Assembly (NCBI RefSeq): GCF_900142985.1
Contig: NZ_LT670849.1
Coordinates: 6,278,501-6,342,500, forward strand
Direction of reading: 5' to 3'
DNA from: Bradyrhizobium erythrophlei
Lineage (GTDB): Bacteria; Pseudomonadota; Alphaproteobacteria; Rhizobiales; Xanthobacteraceae
DNA length: 64,000 nt
In this document: positions 43,373 through 51,356 of the stretch, one piece after another
Numbering within the stretch: position 1 is the stretch's first letter
Layout: each line of letters begins with the position of its first letter
Program-made: the position numbers and the translations under genes
Notes under the pieces: generated by a model
Databases searched by the model: none
What the model was told of the DNA's origin: nothing
Seen by the model: the letters and a program-made list of their open reading frames with translations, nothing else

Positions 43373-44407
43373 ATGATGACGCACGCGGACGTTGAGGTTG
43401 ACGCCGGGAAGAAGACGTTTGCCTCCGGTCTATTACCAGATTTGATAGAGGCGCTACGGCGTTGCCGCAAAGGCAACCTTGTTGCTATCACCAGTAGCGA
43501 TCCGAGCATCGGGCCCGACATCGAGGCATGGTGCCTGTTCACCCGCAACAGTCTGGTCGATATATCGGTCGAGGCAGGGCGTACGCGGTGGCTGCTCCGG
43601 CATGGTGAAGCGCCAGCGAATGTCGGCGAAGATCGGCCGGTCGGTTCTCGTCTGTGGCTTTACACCAACTTCGACTGCAATCTGAGTTGCGACTATTGCT
43701 GTGTCCGCTCCTCGCCCAGGGCGCCGCGCCGCGCGCTCGGCCTGGAGCGCGTGCAAAGGATCGCGAGCGAAGCTGCTATGCTCGGCGTCAAGGAGATTTT
43801 CGTGACTGGCGGCGAGCCCTTCATGCTGCCCGACATCGGCGAGATTATTGCCGCCTGCGCCGCGGTGGCGCCGGTCACCGTCCTTACCAACGGCATGCTG
43901 TTTGGCGGGCGCCGGCTGCAAACGCTACGCGCATTCCCGCGCGAGCGTGTCACCTTTCAGATCAGTCTCGACAGTCCGACGCCGGATCGCCATGATCAGC
44001 ATCGCGGCAAGGGAACGTGGGGTCGTGCCTGGAAGGGAATCGAGCTCGTGCGCGCTGAAGGCTTCCGCGTGCGACTGGCGGCGACCGTGTCAACGGATGA
44101 AGAGGCCGAGGAGTTTTCCCGCTTCCTTCACGCGCATCGCGTCAGCAAAGAGGATCGGGTGATACGGCGGATTGCGCTGCGCGGCACTGCAACTGAAGGC
44201 ATCGCCTTGGCAAGAGTGGACCTCGTTCCGGAAGTGACGATTACGGCTGAGGGCGTGTTCTGGCATCCGGTCGGAGCCGAGGATGACGATCTCCTGGTTC
44301 GCACTGAGATCTTTCCGCTCGCTGAATCGTTCGAGGCGGTTCGCCGCGCCTTCGACCGCGAGCATGAGCACCAGCAGCGGCTGGCAAAGATATTTAACTG
44401 CGCTTGA
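43373..44407 (+). CDS. TusA-like domain fused to radical SAM enzyme
   Basis: 344 residues. Residues about 18-76 (LLPDLIEALRRCRKGNLVAITSSDPSIGPDIEAWCLFTRNSLVDISVEAGRTRWLLR) match the TusA/SirA beta-alpha-beta fold, but the sulfur-carrying CPxP motif near the N terminus is absent. The radical SAM part begins SRLWLYTNFDCNLSCDYCC with Cys102, Cys106 and Cys109 for the 4Fe-4S cluster, then VTGGEPFMLPDIGEI and ISLDSPTPDRHDQHRG. The C-terminal part lacks an obvious SPASM cysteine cluster (only the final Cys). It may modify a sulfur-containing substrate. It converges with the PhnD-like gene (17 bases apart). Start MM: either ATG 43373 or 43376. Confidence 0.78.
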   Translation: MMTHADVEVDAGKKTFASGLLPDLIEALRRCRKGNLVAITSSDPSIGPDIEAWCLFTRNSLVDISVEAGRTRWLLRHGEAPANVGEDRPVGSRLWLYTNFDCNLSCDYCCVRSSPRAPRRALGLERVQRIASEAAMLGVKEIFVTGGEPFMLPDIGEIIAACAAVAPVTVLTNGMLFGGRRLQTLRAFPRERVTFQISLDSPTPDRHDQHRGKGTWGRAWKGIELVRAEGFRVRLAATVSTDEEAEEFSRFLHAHRVSKEDRVIRRIALRGTATEGIALARVDLVPEVTITAEGVFWHPVGAEDDDLLVRTEIFPLAESFEAVRRAFDREHEHQQRLAKIFNCA

Positions 44408-44424
44408 TGATCGCGTGGCGACTT

Positions 44425-45270
44425 CTAAACTGCGGGCCGCTGCAAAAAGCCCTGCTGCGAAGATGCGTCTCGCAAGCTCGCATAAGCGTCGAGCTGCGGT
44501 GCGATCCATTGCCGCAATCCCTCCGCCTCAAGCACGGGACGGTGAATCGGGTTGTCGAAACTCATGGTGAACAGCGCCTTGGCGAAGGCGCGCTCCAAGG
44601 CAGGATCCAGATCGGAACGCGCTGTGAACATGCAATGATTGAATGGCGGCGAGGTCCAGATCTCGGTAAGCGCACCTTCCGGCACCAGACGTCCGCTCCG
44701 CACCGCGTTCCAAAACGGGCTGCCGATGGCGCCGGCGTCGACGCGACCGTCGAGCACGGCGCGAACAACATCGGATTCGCTGGTGCCGGTGTCGCCGTGC
44801 TTGCCAAGGTCTGTATTGAAGCGAAGCGATTCGTAGTCCTTCCCTTCGACCAGTCCCTCGCGGTCGAGAAAATACACCGGCAGGATGGCCGCGTGTCCGC
44901 TGTCGCGGCTACCGAGCGCGAGCGTGCGGCCTTTGAGATCGGCAAGCTTGGCCACGGGCCCGCCAGTGACCGCGACGATCTTGGTCATCCAGCCCACATC
45001 CGTATCGCGCATCGCAATCGGGCGGCATCGCCGGTTGCTCCAAAAGTCGGCTTGAACAAACGCGAGATTGGTATTCCAGCCGATGTCGATGCGCGGTTGT
45101 GCATCGCCAGACTCTGCAAGGAGGGCAGCGACCTGCGCCTCGTAGCTTTGAAACAGCACCACCTCGACTGGCACATGCGCTTCATCGTGAAAATATCGCC
45201 GCATCCCCTCCCAGATACTGACCACCTTCGGATCGTAGGCGACGGCACCAACCCAGATCGTCCGGCTCAT
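44425..45270 (-). CDS. PhnD/SsuA-type substrate-binding-fold protein without signal peptide
   Basis: 281 residues with a GAGGAG ribosome site. It starts MSRTIWVGAVAYDPKVVSIWEGMRRYF with no signal sequence. The body is PhnD-like: VPVEVVLFQSYEAQVAALL, IDIGWNTNLAFVQA, LKGRTLALGSRDSGHAAILP, RAVLDGRVDAGAIGSPFWNAV. Such folds normally serve ABC import of phosphonates or related oxyanions from the periplasm, but no permease or ATPase is nearby and this one should be cytosolic. A ligand sensor or a carrier within the pathway is possible. It follows the acyl-CoA dehydrogenase-like gene by 22 bases and is co-transcribed. Confidence 0.78.
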   Translation of the reverse strand: MSRTIWVGAVAYDPKVVSIWEGMRRYFHDEAHVPVEVVLFQSYEAQVAALLAESGDAQPRIDIGWNTNLAFVQADFWSNRRCRPIAMRDTDVGWMTKIVAVTGGPVAKLADLKGRTLALGSRDSGHAAILPVYFLDREGLVEGKDYESLRFNTDLGKHGDTGTSESDVVRAVLDGRVDAGAIGSPFWNAVRSGRLVPEGALTEIWTSPPFNHCMFTARSDLDPALERAFAKALFTMSFDNPIHRPVLEAEGLRQWIAPQLDAYASLRDASSQQGFLQRPAV

Positions 45271-45292
45271 GATCGCTCCTCGCTTTTGCGGG

Positions 45293-46438
45293 TCAGAACA
45301 ATGGAATGCCCAATAAAGCCTTGCCGATGAACTCGCGCAATACGTCGCCGGTTGGCGCCATCACGACACCCGCATGGGCATCGCGGAACAAACGCTCGAT
45401 AGCCATGTGCCTGGAGAACGCGGCACCTCCGCACGCCCGCATCGCTACCGACGTGACGGCAATTGCAACATCGCCCGCGGCCGCCTTGCTCTCAAGCACA
45501 CGCAGTACAGTGGTCTCGCGCGGGCGCTCGAGATGATCGACGAGATCGTCGATGCGTGCGGCAAGACCGTCGGTGTCGATTTGCATCGTCGCAAGCTGAG
45601 CGCGAAGCGTCGGCAGGCTCTCGCCGAGCGTTGCGCCCAGATGTTCGAAACGCGCGGTTTTCAAGTGCGTCACAGTTCCCGCGACCGCCGCACGGCTGAG
45701 CCCGAGCGCGACCGCGGATGTTCCGAGGTTGAACAGCGGAAGCACGACCTCCAGCATTGCCTTGAAGCCGGCGCCGTCGTCGGTCAATTGGAAGCCGGGC
45801 TCGACCTCGCAATCCTCGAGGGTCATCGGCGCGGACGCGTTGGCGCGCATGCCAAAACCGTCCCAGGGGCCGGCAACAGACAATCCTGGCTTATTGCTGG
45901 CCACAAGATAAAGCGTGGAGTCTGTCGGACCTTTCCCGTCCGGCGCCAAGGCCGAGACGACATAGCTTTGCGCGTGGCCGGCGCTCGTCACCCAGGATTT
46001 CTTTGCTGTGATGCGCACATTGGCGCCATTGCGCTTGCCGCGCGAGACCGGCGCCCAGAAATGACTGCGCGATCCGGCCTCGCTGAACGCCAGTGTGGAG
46101 AGGTGCCGGCCGGCCGCGATATCCTTGAGCGTCGGCGCGACGGTCGCGCCCGCGCGCGCCGATGCGATCGTCGCCGTCGCGCAAATATGCATCAAATAAA
46201 CCATCGCAGTAGAAGCGTCCGCTTCCGCTAGCGTTGCAACGACCGCGGCGAGCGTTCGCGGTCCGAGGCCCGAGCCGCCGATGTCGGCTGGCAGCGTGAT
46301 CGCCAGCAATCCGCTTGAGCCGAGCGCGGCGATGGCCTCGGAGGAAAATCGCGCATCCTTGTCGTTTTGCCTGGCTGCCGGTACGAGAATACGATCGGCT
46401 ATGTCCTTGGCTCTTGAAACTGCGGTCTCATGATCCAT
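45293..46438 (-). CDS. Acyl-CoA dehydrogenase-fold flavoprotein lacking the usual catalytic Glu
   Basis: 381 residues with GAGGGG before the ATG. ACAD pattern: FSSEAIAALGSSGLLAITLPADIGGSGLGPRTLAAVVATLAEADASTAMVYLMH, LAFSEAGSRSHFWAPV, KKSWVTSAGHAQSYVVSA, and the C-terminal helices to GGAAFSRHMAIERLFRDAHAGVV. At the YEGT position, where the catalytic base Glu sits, the sequence is MAPT (360-363), so Ala replaces Glu. That resembles flavin monooxygenase or desulfurisation relatives (DszC type) more than classical dehydrogenases. It precedes the PhnD-like gene. It is divergent from the glyco-operon starting at 46741. Confidence 0.8.
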   Translation of the reverse strand: MDHETAVSRAKDIADRILVPAARQNDKDARFSSEAIAALGSSGLLAITLPADIGGSGLGPRTLAAVVATLAEADASTAMVYLMHICATATIASARAGATVAPTLKDIAAGRHLSTLAFSEAGSRSHFWAPVSRGKRNGANVRITAKKSWVTSAGHAQSYVVSALAPDGKGPTDSTLYLVASNKPGLSVAGPWDGFGMRANASAPMTLEDCEVEPGFQLTDDGAGFKAMLEVVLPLFNLGTSAVALGLSRAAVAGTVTHLKTARFEHLGATLGESLPTLRAQLATMQIDTDGLAARIDDLVDHLERPRETTVLRVLESKAAAGDVAIAVTSVAMRACGGAAFSRHMAIERLFRDAHAGVVMAPTGDVLREFIGKALLGIPLF

Positions 46439-46740
46439 GACGGCCCCTCAAAATTGGCGTTGGAAATTTCAAACCCGCACTTTTGCGAGGTCGATGCTAG
46501 GTGATCCACAGCTGCAGATCAACACAAGCGGATCGTTTGTGACAAATCTGCGCCTCACCGATGGCGGGTAGCGGCGTGGAATACGGGTCAGTCGTCCCCG
46601 CTCAAATACGTTGTCGAAGGCTGACTTGTTGCGGCTCAAATTATGTTTTCTTGACGCCGGGCCATGACTGGCCGGCGCTTGCCCGCCATCCCCGAGAACG
46701 GTACCAATGATGCCCACGGCTCAACGAGGTTCGACTGGAA
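46439..46740. other. Divergent promoter region of the radical SAM cluster
   Basis: About 300 bases between the ACAD-like gene and the nucleoside phosphorylase gene, which point away from each other. No gene here. It presumably contains both promoters; a TTCTTGACG segment (46649-46657) pointing to the plus-strand operon could be a -35 but lacks an evident -10 partner. Confidence 0.35.
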
Positions 46741-47553
46741 ATGGCTGCAAGTGACGTTGGGGTCCCGCCCATCCTCGCGCAAAAGCACTATGCGCAGCCC
46801 TCCGCCTTCACGCCGGATAATCTGCTGCGCGAAGCGCGCCGGCAAAAGCGGATCGCGCCGTCCAGCATTCCCGAGATCTGCATCCTCGATCCTGACGGCG
46901 ACATCTTGCGCAGCCTGCTCGGGCGCGGCGAGGCGCGGCTGGAAAAGGGATGGGCCTGCTATCACACGCAGCTCTATTCGTTCAGTCGCGGCGGAATCGA
47001 CTTTGGAATAGTCGGCTGCGCCGTCGGTGCTTCATTTGCGGTGCTGATCGCCGAGGAAATGTTTGCATCGGGCTGCAAGTTGCTGATTAGCGTGACGTCC
47101 TCGGGCCAGATCGTGCCGCTCGGCCCGCCGCCCTATTTCATCCTCATCGACCGCGCGTTGCGCGATGAGGGCACCAGCTATCATTACGCGCCACCGTCGG
47201 ATTACTCGTACGCGGATGCTGGATTGATCGCGGCGCTCGACGGAGCCTTTGCGGAATTTCCGGTACCGGTTCTGACAGGTGCGACCTGGACCACCGACGC
47301 GCCGTTTCGCGAGACGCAAGCGGCCATCGATGCGATGGCCAAACAAAATCTGATGGCGGTGGAGATGGAGGCCGCCGCCCTTTATGCCTTTGCGCACGTC
47401 CGGCAAAAGCCTGTGCTGTGCTTTGCTCATGTCACCAATCAAATGGGACGCGTCGACAGTGATTTTGAAAAGGGCGAGGCCGATGGCAGCCGCGATGCGC
47501 TGCAGCTGATCACGATCGCCGCGGATCGCCTGCGTTCGCGGGTCCTGCCGTGA
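46741..47553 (+). CDS. Nucleoside phosphorylase (PNP/UDP family)
   Basis: 270 residues; first gene of the operon. The core has the PNP_UDP plan: GIDFGIVGCAVGASFAVLIAEEMFASGCKLLISVTSSG (phosphate and substrate loop), RDEGTSYHYAPPS, TGATWTTDAPFRET, and the VEMEAAALYAFAHVRQKPVLCFAHVTN block with the conserved MEAAA nucleoside-binding Glu. It should cleave a ribo- or deoxyribonucleoside with phosphate. The next gene starts in the GTGA overlapping its stop. In arsenosugar or hopanoid loci a phosphorylase of this family removes adenine from an adenosyl product. Confidence 0.83.
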   Translation: MAASDVGVPPILAQKHYAQPSAFTPDNLLREARRQKRIAPSSIPEICILDPDGDILRSLLGRGEARLEKGWACYHTQLYSFSRGGIDFGIVGCAVGASFAVLIAEEMFASGCKLLISVTSSGQIVPLGPPPYFILIDRALRDEGTSYHYAPPSDYSYADAGLIAALDGAFAEFPVPVLTGATWTTDAPFRETQAAIDAMAKQNLMAVEMEAAALYAFAHVRQKPVLCFAHVTNQMGRVDSDFEKGEADGSRDALQLITIAADRLRSRVLP

Positions 47554-48254
47554 AAGGCGCGGCGATCGGGATCATATGCAAGGCGCCACTCCCTGGCCGC
47601 TCGAAGACGCGGCTTGCAACGGCGATCGGGATCGATGCCGCGTCACAACTGTCGGCCTGCTTTTTGCGCGACGTCGCCGCCGCCATCGACGCGGTCCCGA
47701 AGAGCCTCGGCCGACGCGGCTATGGCGTCTATGCGCCCGCGGGGACCGAGCACGTCATGCGCGAACTGCTTCCGAACAATTTCGGGCTTCTGTTGCAGGC
47801 GGGCGAGGATCTCGGCGAGGTGCTGCTTGGCGCATCGCGCGCTCTGCTCGATGCCGGGCATGATTGCGTCCTGCTGGTGAATGGCGACAGCCCGACCCTG
47901 CCGACCCGCTTCCTGGTGCAGGCGATCGAAGCCTTGCGCGAGCCGGGCGACCGGATGGTGCTCGGGCCCGCCAGCGACGGCGGTTACTACCTCATCGGCC
48001 TGAAATCTCCGCATCAGCGACTGTTTACGCAGATCGCATGGGGAACGAATACCGTGGCGCGCGCCACGTGCGCGCGCGCGGACGAAATCGGGCTAGCCAC
48101 GACGCTGCTGCCGGAATGGTACGATATCGACGACGTCGAAACGCTGCGCTGGCTGCAGGAGGAACTGGCCGGGCGTTCACGGCGCTTTCGCGCCGGGGGA
48201 TTTGCCCCGGCAAGCCGGGCGTTTCTCAATGATGCGCCGGAGCTCAACCTGTGA
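47550..48254 (+). CDS. TIGR04282-type GT-A transferase (CofC/arsenosugar-associated)
   Basis: 234 residues from GTG 47550, overlapping the phosphorylase stop. Motifs: GIICKAPLPGRSKTRLA, VLLVNGDSPTLPTRFLVQAIEAL, GPASDGGYYLIGL, and WYDIDDVETLRWLQEEL. These are the marks of the TIGR04282 (DUF2064) group. I recall it first being named as a radical SAM/selenodomain-associated transferase and later linked to arsenosugar biosynthesis. The N-terminal KTRLA loop binds nucleotide as in CofC. The C-terminal tail RSRRFRAGGFAPASRAFLND is typical. Acceptor unknown. Confidence 0.85.
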   Translation: MKGAAIGIICKAPLPGRSKTRLATAIGIDAASQLSACFLRDVAAAIDAVPKSLGRRGYGVYAPAGTEHVMRELLPNNFGLLLQAGEDLGEVLLGASRALLDAGHDCVLLVNGDSPTLPTRFLVQAIEALREPGDRMVLGPASDGGYYLIGLKSPHQRLFTQIAWGTNTVARATCARADEIGLATTLLPEWYDIDDVETLRWLQEELAGRSRRFRAGGFAPASRAFLNDAPELNL

Positions 48255-49561
48255 GTCCGCTCGCGAGGTTGACCGGCATTGCCGCCGCTTTGATCGTTCT
48301 GACCTCGGTCACACCTTTTGCTTTCAGGACTCTTGGCGACAATGCCTACATAGCGCTGACCACCGTCGCGGCTCTCTTTACAATCGTCGCCACGCGTCTT
48401 GCCGAGCGCGCGCCACTTGATCGTGCGCTGTGGCTTATCTTTTTGGTCGCGCTCCTGCTTCGTGGCTACGTGCTGCTGTTCGATCCGCTGCTATCGAGCG
48501 ATATTTATCGCTACATCTGGGACGGCAGGGTCCAGGCCGCCGGCATCAATCCGTATCGCTATTTTCCCGCCGATCCGGCACTGGCGTCCCTGCGCGACGC
48601 GGCTATCTTCCCGCACATCAACCGGGTCGGTACGGCCGCCACCATCTATCCCCCGGTCGCGCAATTCTTCTTTTTGATTGTCACGCGGTTCGGCGAAAGC
48701 GTCACCGCGATGCGGCTCGCTATGCTCGCTTGCGAGGCTGTTATCGTCGTGCTGATCATGCTGTTCCTCCGGCGCATGGAGCAGCCGGTGACGCGCGTGG
48801 TCGCCTATCTCTGGCATCCGCTTCCGATCTGGGAGATCGCCAATGGTGGCCATGTCGACGCGCTGATGGTCGCGCTGATGCTGTCCGGCCTCTGGGTTGC
48901 GTTATCCGGAAAGGCGCTGCGTGGCGCCGCCTTGATTGCGTTATCGGCACTGGTCAAGCCGTACGTGGCCCCGGTGCTGGCCGGCATCTGGCGCCCGTGG
49001 GACCTCAAGATGCCACCCGTCGTCGTCGCCATCGCTGTGCTCTGTTATCTGCCGTATCTGTCCGTCGGCTCGGGTGTGTTCGGTTATCTGACCAAAGGCT
49101 ATCTGACTGAAGAGGGAATCAACGCCGGCTACGAGCTCTGGTTGCTCGCACTCTGGCGGTTGGTGTTCGGTGAACATCATGGCGATGTCACGGTCTACAT
49201 GGTGCTGGCTACGCTCATTCTGCTATGCTCGGCATTGGCCGTGGCTTTCCGTTCCGATCGCAGCATCGAAACTAGCCTCGGGAGCATCAATGTGCTGCTG
49301 CTCCTCACTCTTCTGTTGTTGTCGCCGAACTATCCCTGGTACTTTCTACTTGTCACGCCGTTTGTTGCCCTGTGCGGTTCCCCGCCAAGCTGGGTCGTCT
49401 CGATCGCAGCACTTATGCTGTCCGAGCAACTGGACTGGGATTTCTACATTCCGCGAATAGTGACAAAATCGGTTCTGTTCGGAGGTCTCTTGCTGGCCTG
49501 GGCCTTGGCGGCCTGGACTAGGGGCCGGTCAAAGACCGCAAATGTGGGACTGCTGCAATGA
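48251..49561 (+). CDS. Polytopic GT-C-type glycosyltransferase (GT87/DUF2029-like)
   Basis: 436 residues from a GTG in a GTGA overlap. About ten to twelve membrane helices are visible. The first large loop has SSDIYRYIWDGRVQAAGINPYRYFPADP, matching the acidic DxxRYxWDG motif of polyprenyl-phosphate-dependent mannosyltransferases. Later PNYPWYFLLVTPF and ALVKPYVAPVLAG are common to the family. It would use a lipid-phosphate sugar on the periplasmic face. The GT2 protein encoded at 50634 could make that lipid-linked donor, giving an internally consistent pair. Confidence 0.8.
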   Translation: MSPLARLTGIAAALIVLTSVTPFAFRTLGDNAYIALTTVAALFTIVATRLAERAPLDRALWLIFLVALLLRGYVLLFDPLLSSDIYRYIWDGRVQAAGINPYRYFPADPALASLRDAAIFPHINRVGTAATIYPPVAQFFFLIVTRFGESVTAMRLAMLACEAVIVVLIMLFLRRMEQPVTRVVAYLWHPLPIWEIANGGHVDALMVALMLSGLWVALSGKALRGAALIALSALVKPYVAPVLAGIWRPWDLKMPPVVVAIAVLCYLPYLSVGSGVFGYLTKGYLTEEGINAGYELWLLALWRLVFGEHHGDVTVYMVLATLILLCSALAVAFRSDRSIETSLGSINVLLLLTLLLLSPNYPWYFLLVTPFVALCGSPPSWVVSIAALMLSEQLDWDFYIPRIVTKSVLFGGLLLAWALAAWTRGRSKTANVGLLQ

Positions 49562-50637
49562 GCGTTTCCGGCCAACCGCCAGGCACGCGCACCCCCTTCG
49601 ATCCGCGCCGCTATCATGAGCAGGTCACCGCCGAGCGCACCGACGTCGCGGAGCGTCCGCCAGTTTGCCTCTATCTGGAAGTGACCAACCGCTGCAACCT
49701 GCTCTGCACCACTTGCCCGCGCACCTACGAAGAACTCGAGCCGCCGGCGGACATGGACTGGGAGCTGTTCACCTCGATCGTCGACCAGGCTCCGGACCTG
49801 GCGCGCGCGGTGCTGCATGGCGTAGGCGAGCCGATGCTGGTCGCCGACCTGCCGCGGATGGTGAGATATCTCAAGGATCGCGGCGTCTACGTGCTGTTCA
49901 ACACCAACGGCACTGTGCTCAGCGTGCGCAATGGCCGTGCGCTGATCGATGCGCGCCTCGATGAGCTCAGGGTGTCGCTCGACGCGTCAAACCGCGAGAG
50001 TTTCAAGGCGATCCGCGGCCGCGACTACTTCAACCGCATCGTCCGCAATGTGCGCGCGTTTCGCGAATTGCAGGAGCGCGAAGGACACGCAAAGCCGCAG
50101 GTCTCGGTTTGGCTCACCGGCCTGAAGGATACGATCGAGGAGTTGCCGGCCTTTGTGCAGGTCGTGGCGGAGGCCGGCGTCAAGGAAGTCTATCTGCAAC
50201 GGCTGGTGTTCTTTGATGAAGCCACCGTCGGCAAAGCGAAGCCGGACCAGGCGCTGTTCGAACGGCTGACAAAGGAAGAGGCGGCCTATCTACAGCACGC
50301 CGAGGACTTGGCGCGCTCGCTGGGTATCACCTTCAGCGCCTCGGGTGCGGCAAGCGAGCCGGGGCTGAGCCTGAAGGCAAGCGGTGACGGTTCGCCTTGG
50401 TCGTTGTGCCGACGGCCGTGGTCGTTGATGTATTTCACGGCCAACGGCCGTGCGCTGCCGTGCTGCATCGCGCCGTTCTCACAGCATGGCTACGAGAATT
50501 ACACACTCGGCCAAGCGGGGCAGCAGTCGTTGCCGGAGATCTGGAACGGACCTGCCTATCGGGAATTTCGTGCGGCGCTGCTGTCGGACAAGCCACCCAA
50601 AGCTTGCGCCAATTGCGGCCTGCGCTGGAGCCTGTGA
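49558..50637 (+). CDS. Radical SAM/SPASM-domain enzyme
   Basis: 359 residues, ATGA overlap with the preceding gene. Radical SAM cluster: VTNRCNLLCTTCPRTYEELEP, with Cys46, Cys50 and Cys53. GGEP-equivalent HGVGEPMLVADLPRMVRYL follows. A SPASM-type auxiliary-cluster region sits at the C terminus: SLCRRPWSLMYFTANGRALPCC, then EIWNGPAYREFR and CANCGLRW. SPASM enzymes modify peptides, sugars or lipids. ArsS and HpnH-type radical SAM proteins act beside phosphorylases, which is the present context, but sequence similarity to either was not established. It is the only redox enzyme of the five-gene operon. Confidence 0.88.
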   Translation: MSVSGQPPGTRTPFDPRRYHEQVTAERTDVAERPPVCLYLEVTNRCNLLCTTCPRTYEELEPPADMDWELFTSIVDQAPDLARAVLHGVGEPMLVADLPRMVRYLKDRGVYVLFNTNGTVLSVRNGRALIDARLDELRVSLDASNRESFKAIRGRDYFNRIVRNVRAFRELQEREGHAKPQVSVWLTGLKDTIEELPAFVQVVAEAGVKEVYLQRLVFFDEATVGKAKPDQALFERLTKEEAAYLQHAEDLARSLGITFSASGAASEPGLSLKASGDGSPWSLCRRPWSLMYFTANGRALPCCIAPFSQHGYENYTLGQAGQQSLPEIWNGPAYREFRAALLSDKPPKACANCGLRWSL

Positions 50638-51356
50638 CCGAGGTGAGCCACTCGCCCGTCGTCTCAGCGATCATTCCCTGTCTCGACGAGGAGACGGCGA
50701 TCGGCCAGGTCGTGACCGTGGTACTGGCGCAGAATGTCAGCGAGGTCGTCGTTGTCGATGGCGGCTCAAAGGACTGCACGGTTGAGCGGGCAACGGAAGC
50801 CGGCGCGCGCGTCGTCGTCGAGCCGCAGCGCGGCTATGGCCGCGCCATTCAGGCCGGCATCGCCGCCGTGCGCGACGATGCCGACATTCTCGTCTTCCTC
50901 GATGGCGATGGCAGCGATCCTGGCGAATTCATCCCGGCTCTCGTCGCGCCCATCGCTGCCGACCAGGCCGTCTTCGTGCTTGGCTCGCGTGTGCGGGGAA
51001 TCCGCGAGCCCGGCAGCCTCGCGCCGCAGCAGTTGCTTGCAGGTTATGTCGGCGGGCTGTTGCTGCGGCTCTTCTATGGCGCGCGTTTCACCGACCTCTC
51101 GCCATTTCGCGCGATCCGGCGGGATGCCCTCAAAAGCCTCGGCATGAAGGAAGAGACGTTCGGCTGGAACCTGGAAATGCTGATGCGCGTTGCGGCCGCG
51201 CGTTTGCCTGTGCTGGAGATCGCTGTCGGGCAGCGCAGGCGGATCGGCGGTGTCTCAAAAGTCTCGGGCAACCTCACAGCCGGCCTCAAGGCGGCTTGGT
51301 CGATCTCGACCACATTCATCCGCCTTGCGCTTGCCCTGCGGCGCCAGCAGGTCTGA
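50634..51356 (+). CDS. GT2-family glycosyltransferase (polyprenyl-phosphate/DPM-like)
   Basis: 240 residues from GTG 50634 in a GTGA overlap; the frame is open to 50397 but overlaps the radical SAM gene. The GT-A core is VVSAIIPCLDEETAIGQVV, VVVDGGSKDCTVE, VVVEPQRGYGRAIQAGIAAV and LVFLDGDGSDPGEFIPAL (DxD-type metal site). Then come LGSRVRGIREPGSLAPQQ and FTDLSPFRAIRRDALKSL. That order matches dolichol-phosphate-mannose synthase-like and TIGR04283 (arsenosugar-associated) enzymes. No membrane anchor beyond weak C-terminal hydrophobicity. Its stop shares the palindrome TGATCA with the convergent methyltransferase stop. Confidence 0.85.
   Translation: MTEVSHSPVVSAIIPCLDEETAIGQVVTVVLAQNVSEVVVVDGGSKDCTVERATEAGARVVVEPQRGYGRAIQAGIAAVRDDADILVFLDGDGSDPGEFIPALVAPIAADQAVFVLGSRVRGIREPGSLAPQQLLAGYVGGLLLRLFYGARFTDLSPFRAIRRDALKSLGMKEETFGWNLEMLMRVAAARLPVLEIAVGQRRRIGGVSKVSGNLTAGLKAAWSISTTFIRLALALRRQQV

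Noticed and set aside
38624..46438. tRNA-Leu-flanked island with intact attachment sites
   Set aside because: I did not find a duplicated tRNA 3' end or an integrase gene; the region is called accessory only because of its decay and content.
46741..51356. Reading the five-gene operon as a hopanoid (HpnG/HpnH) or standard arsenosugar cluster
   Set aside because: No squalene-hopene cyclase, HpnI/J/K or ArsM/ArsS partner is present. The phosphorylase looks closer to general nucleoside phosphorylases than to HpnG. Kept as an analogy only.
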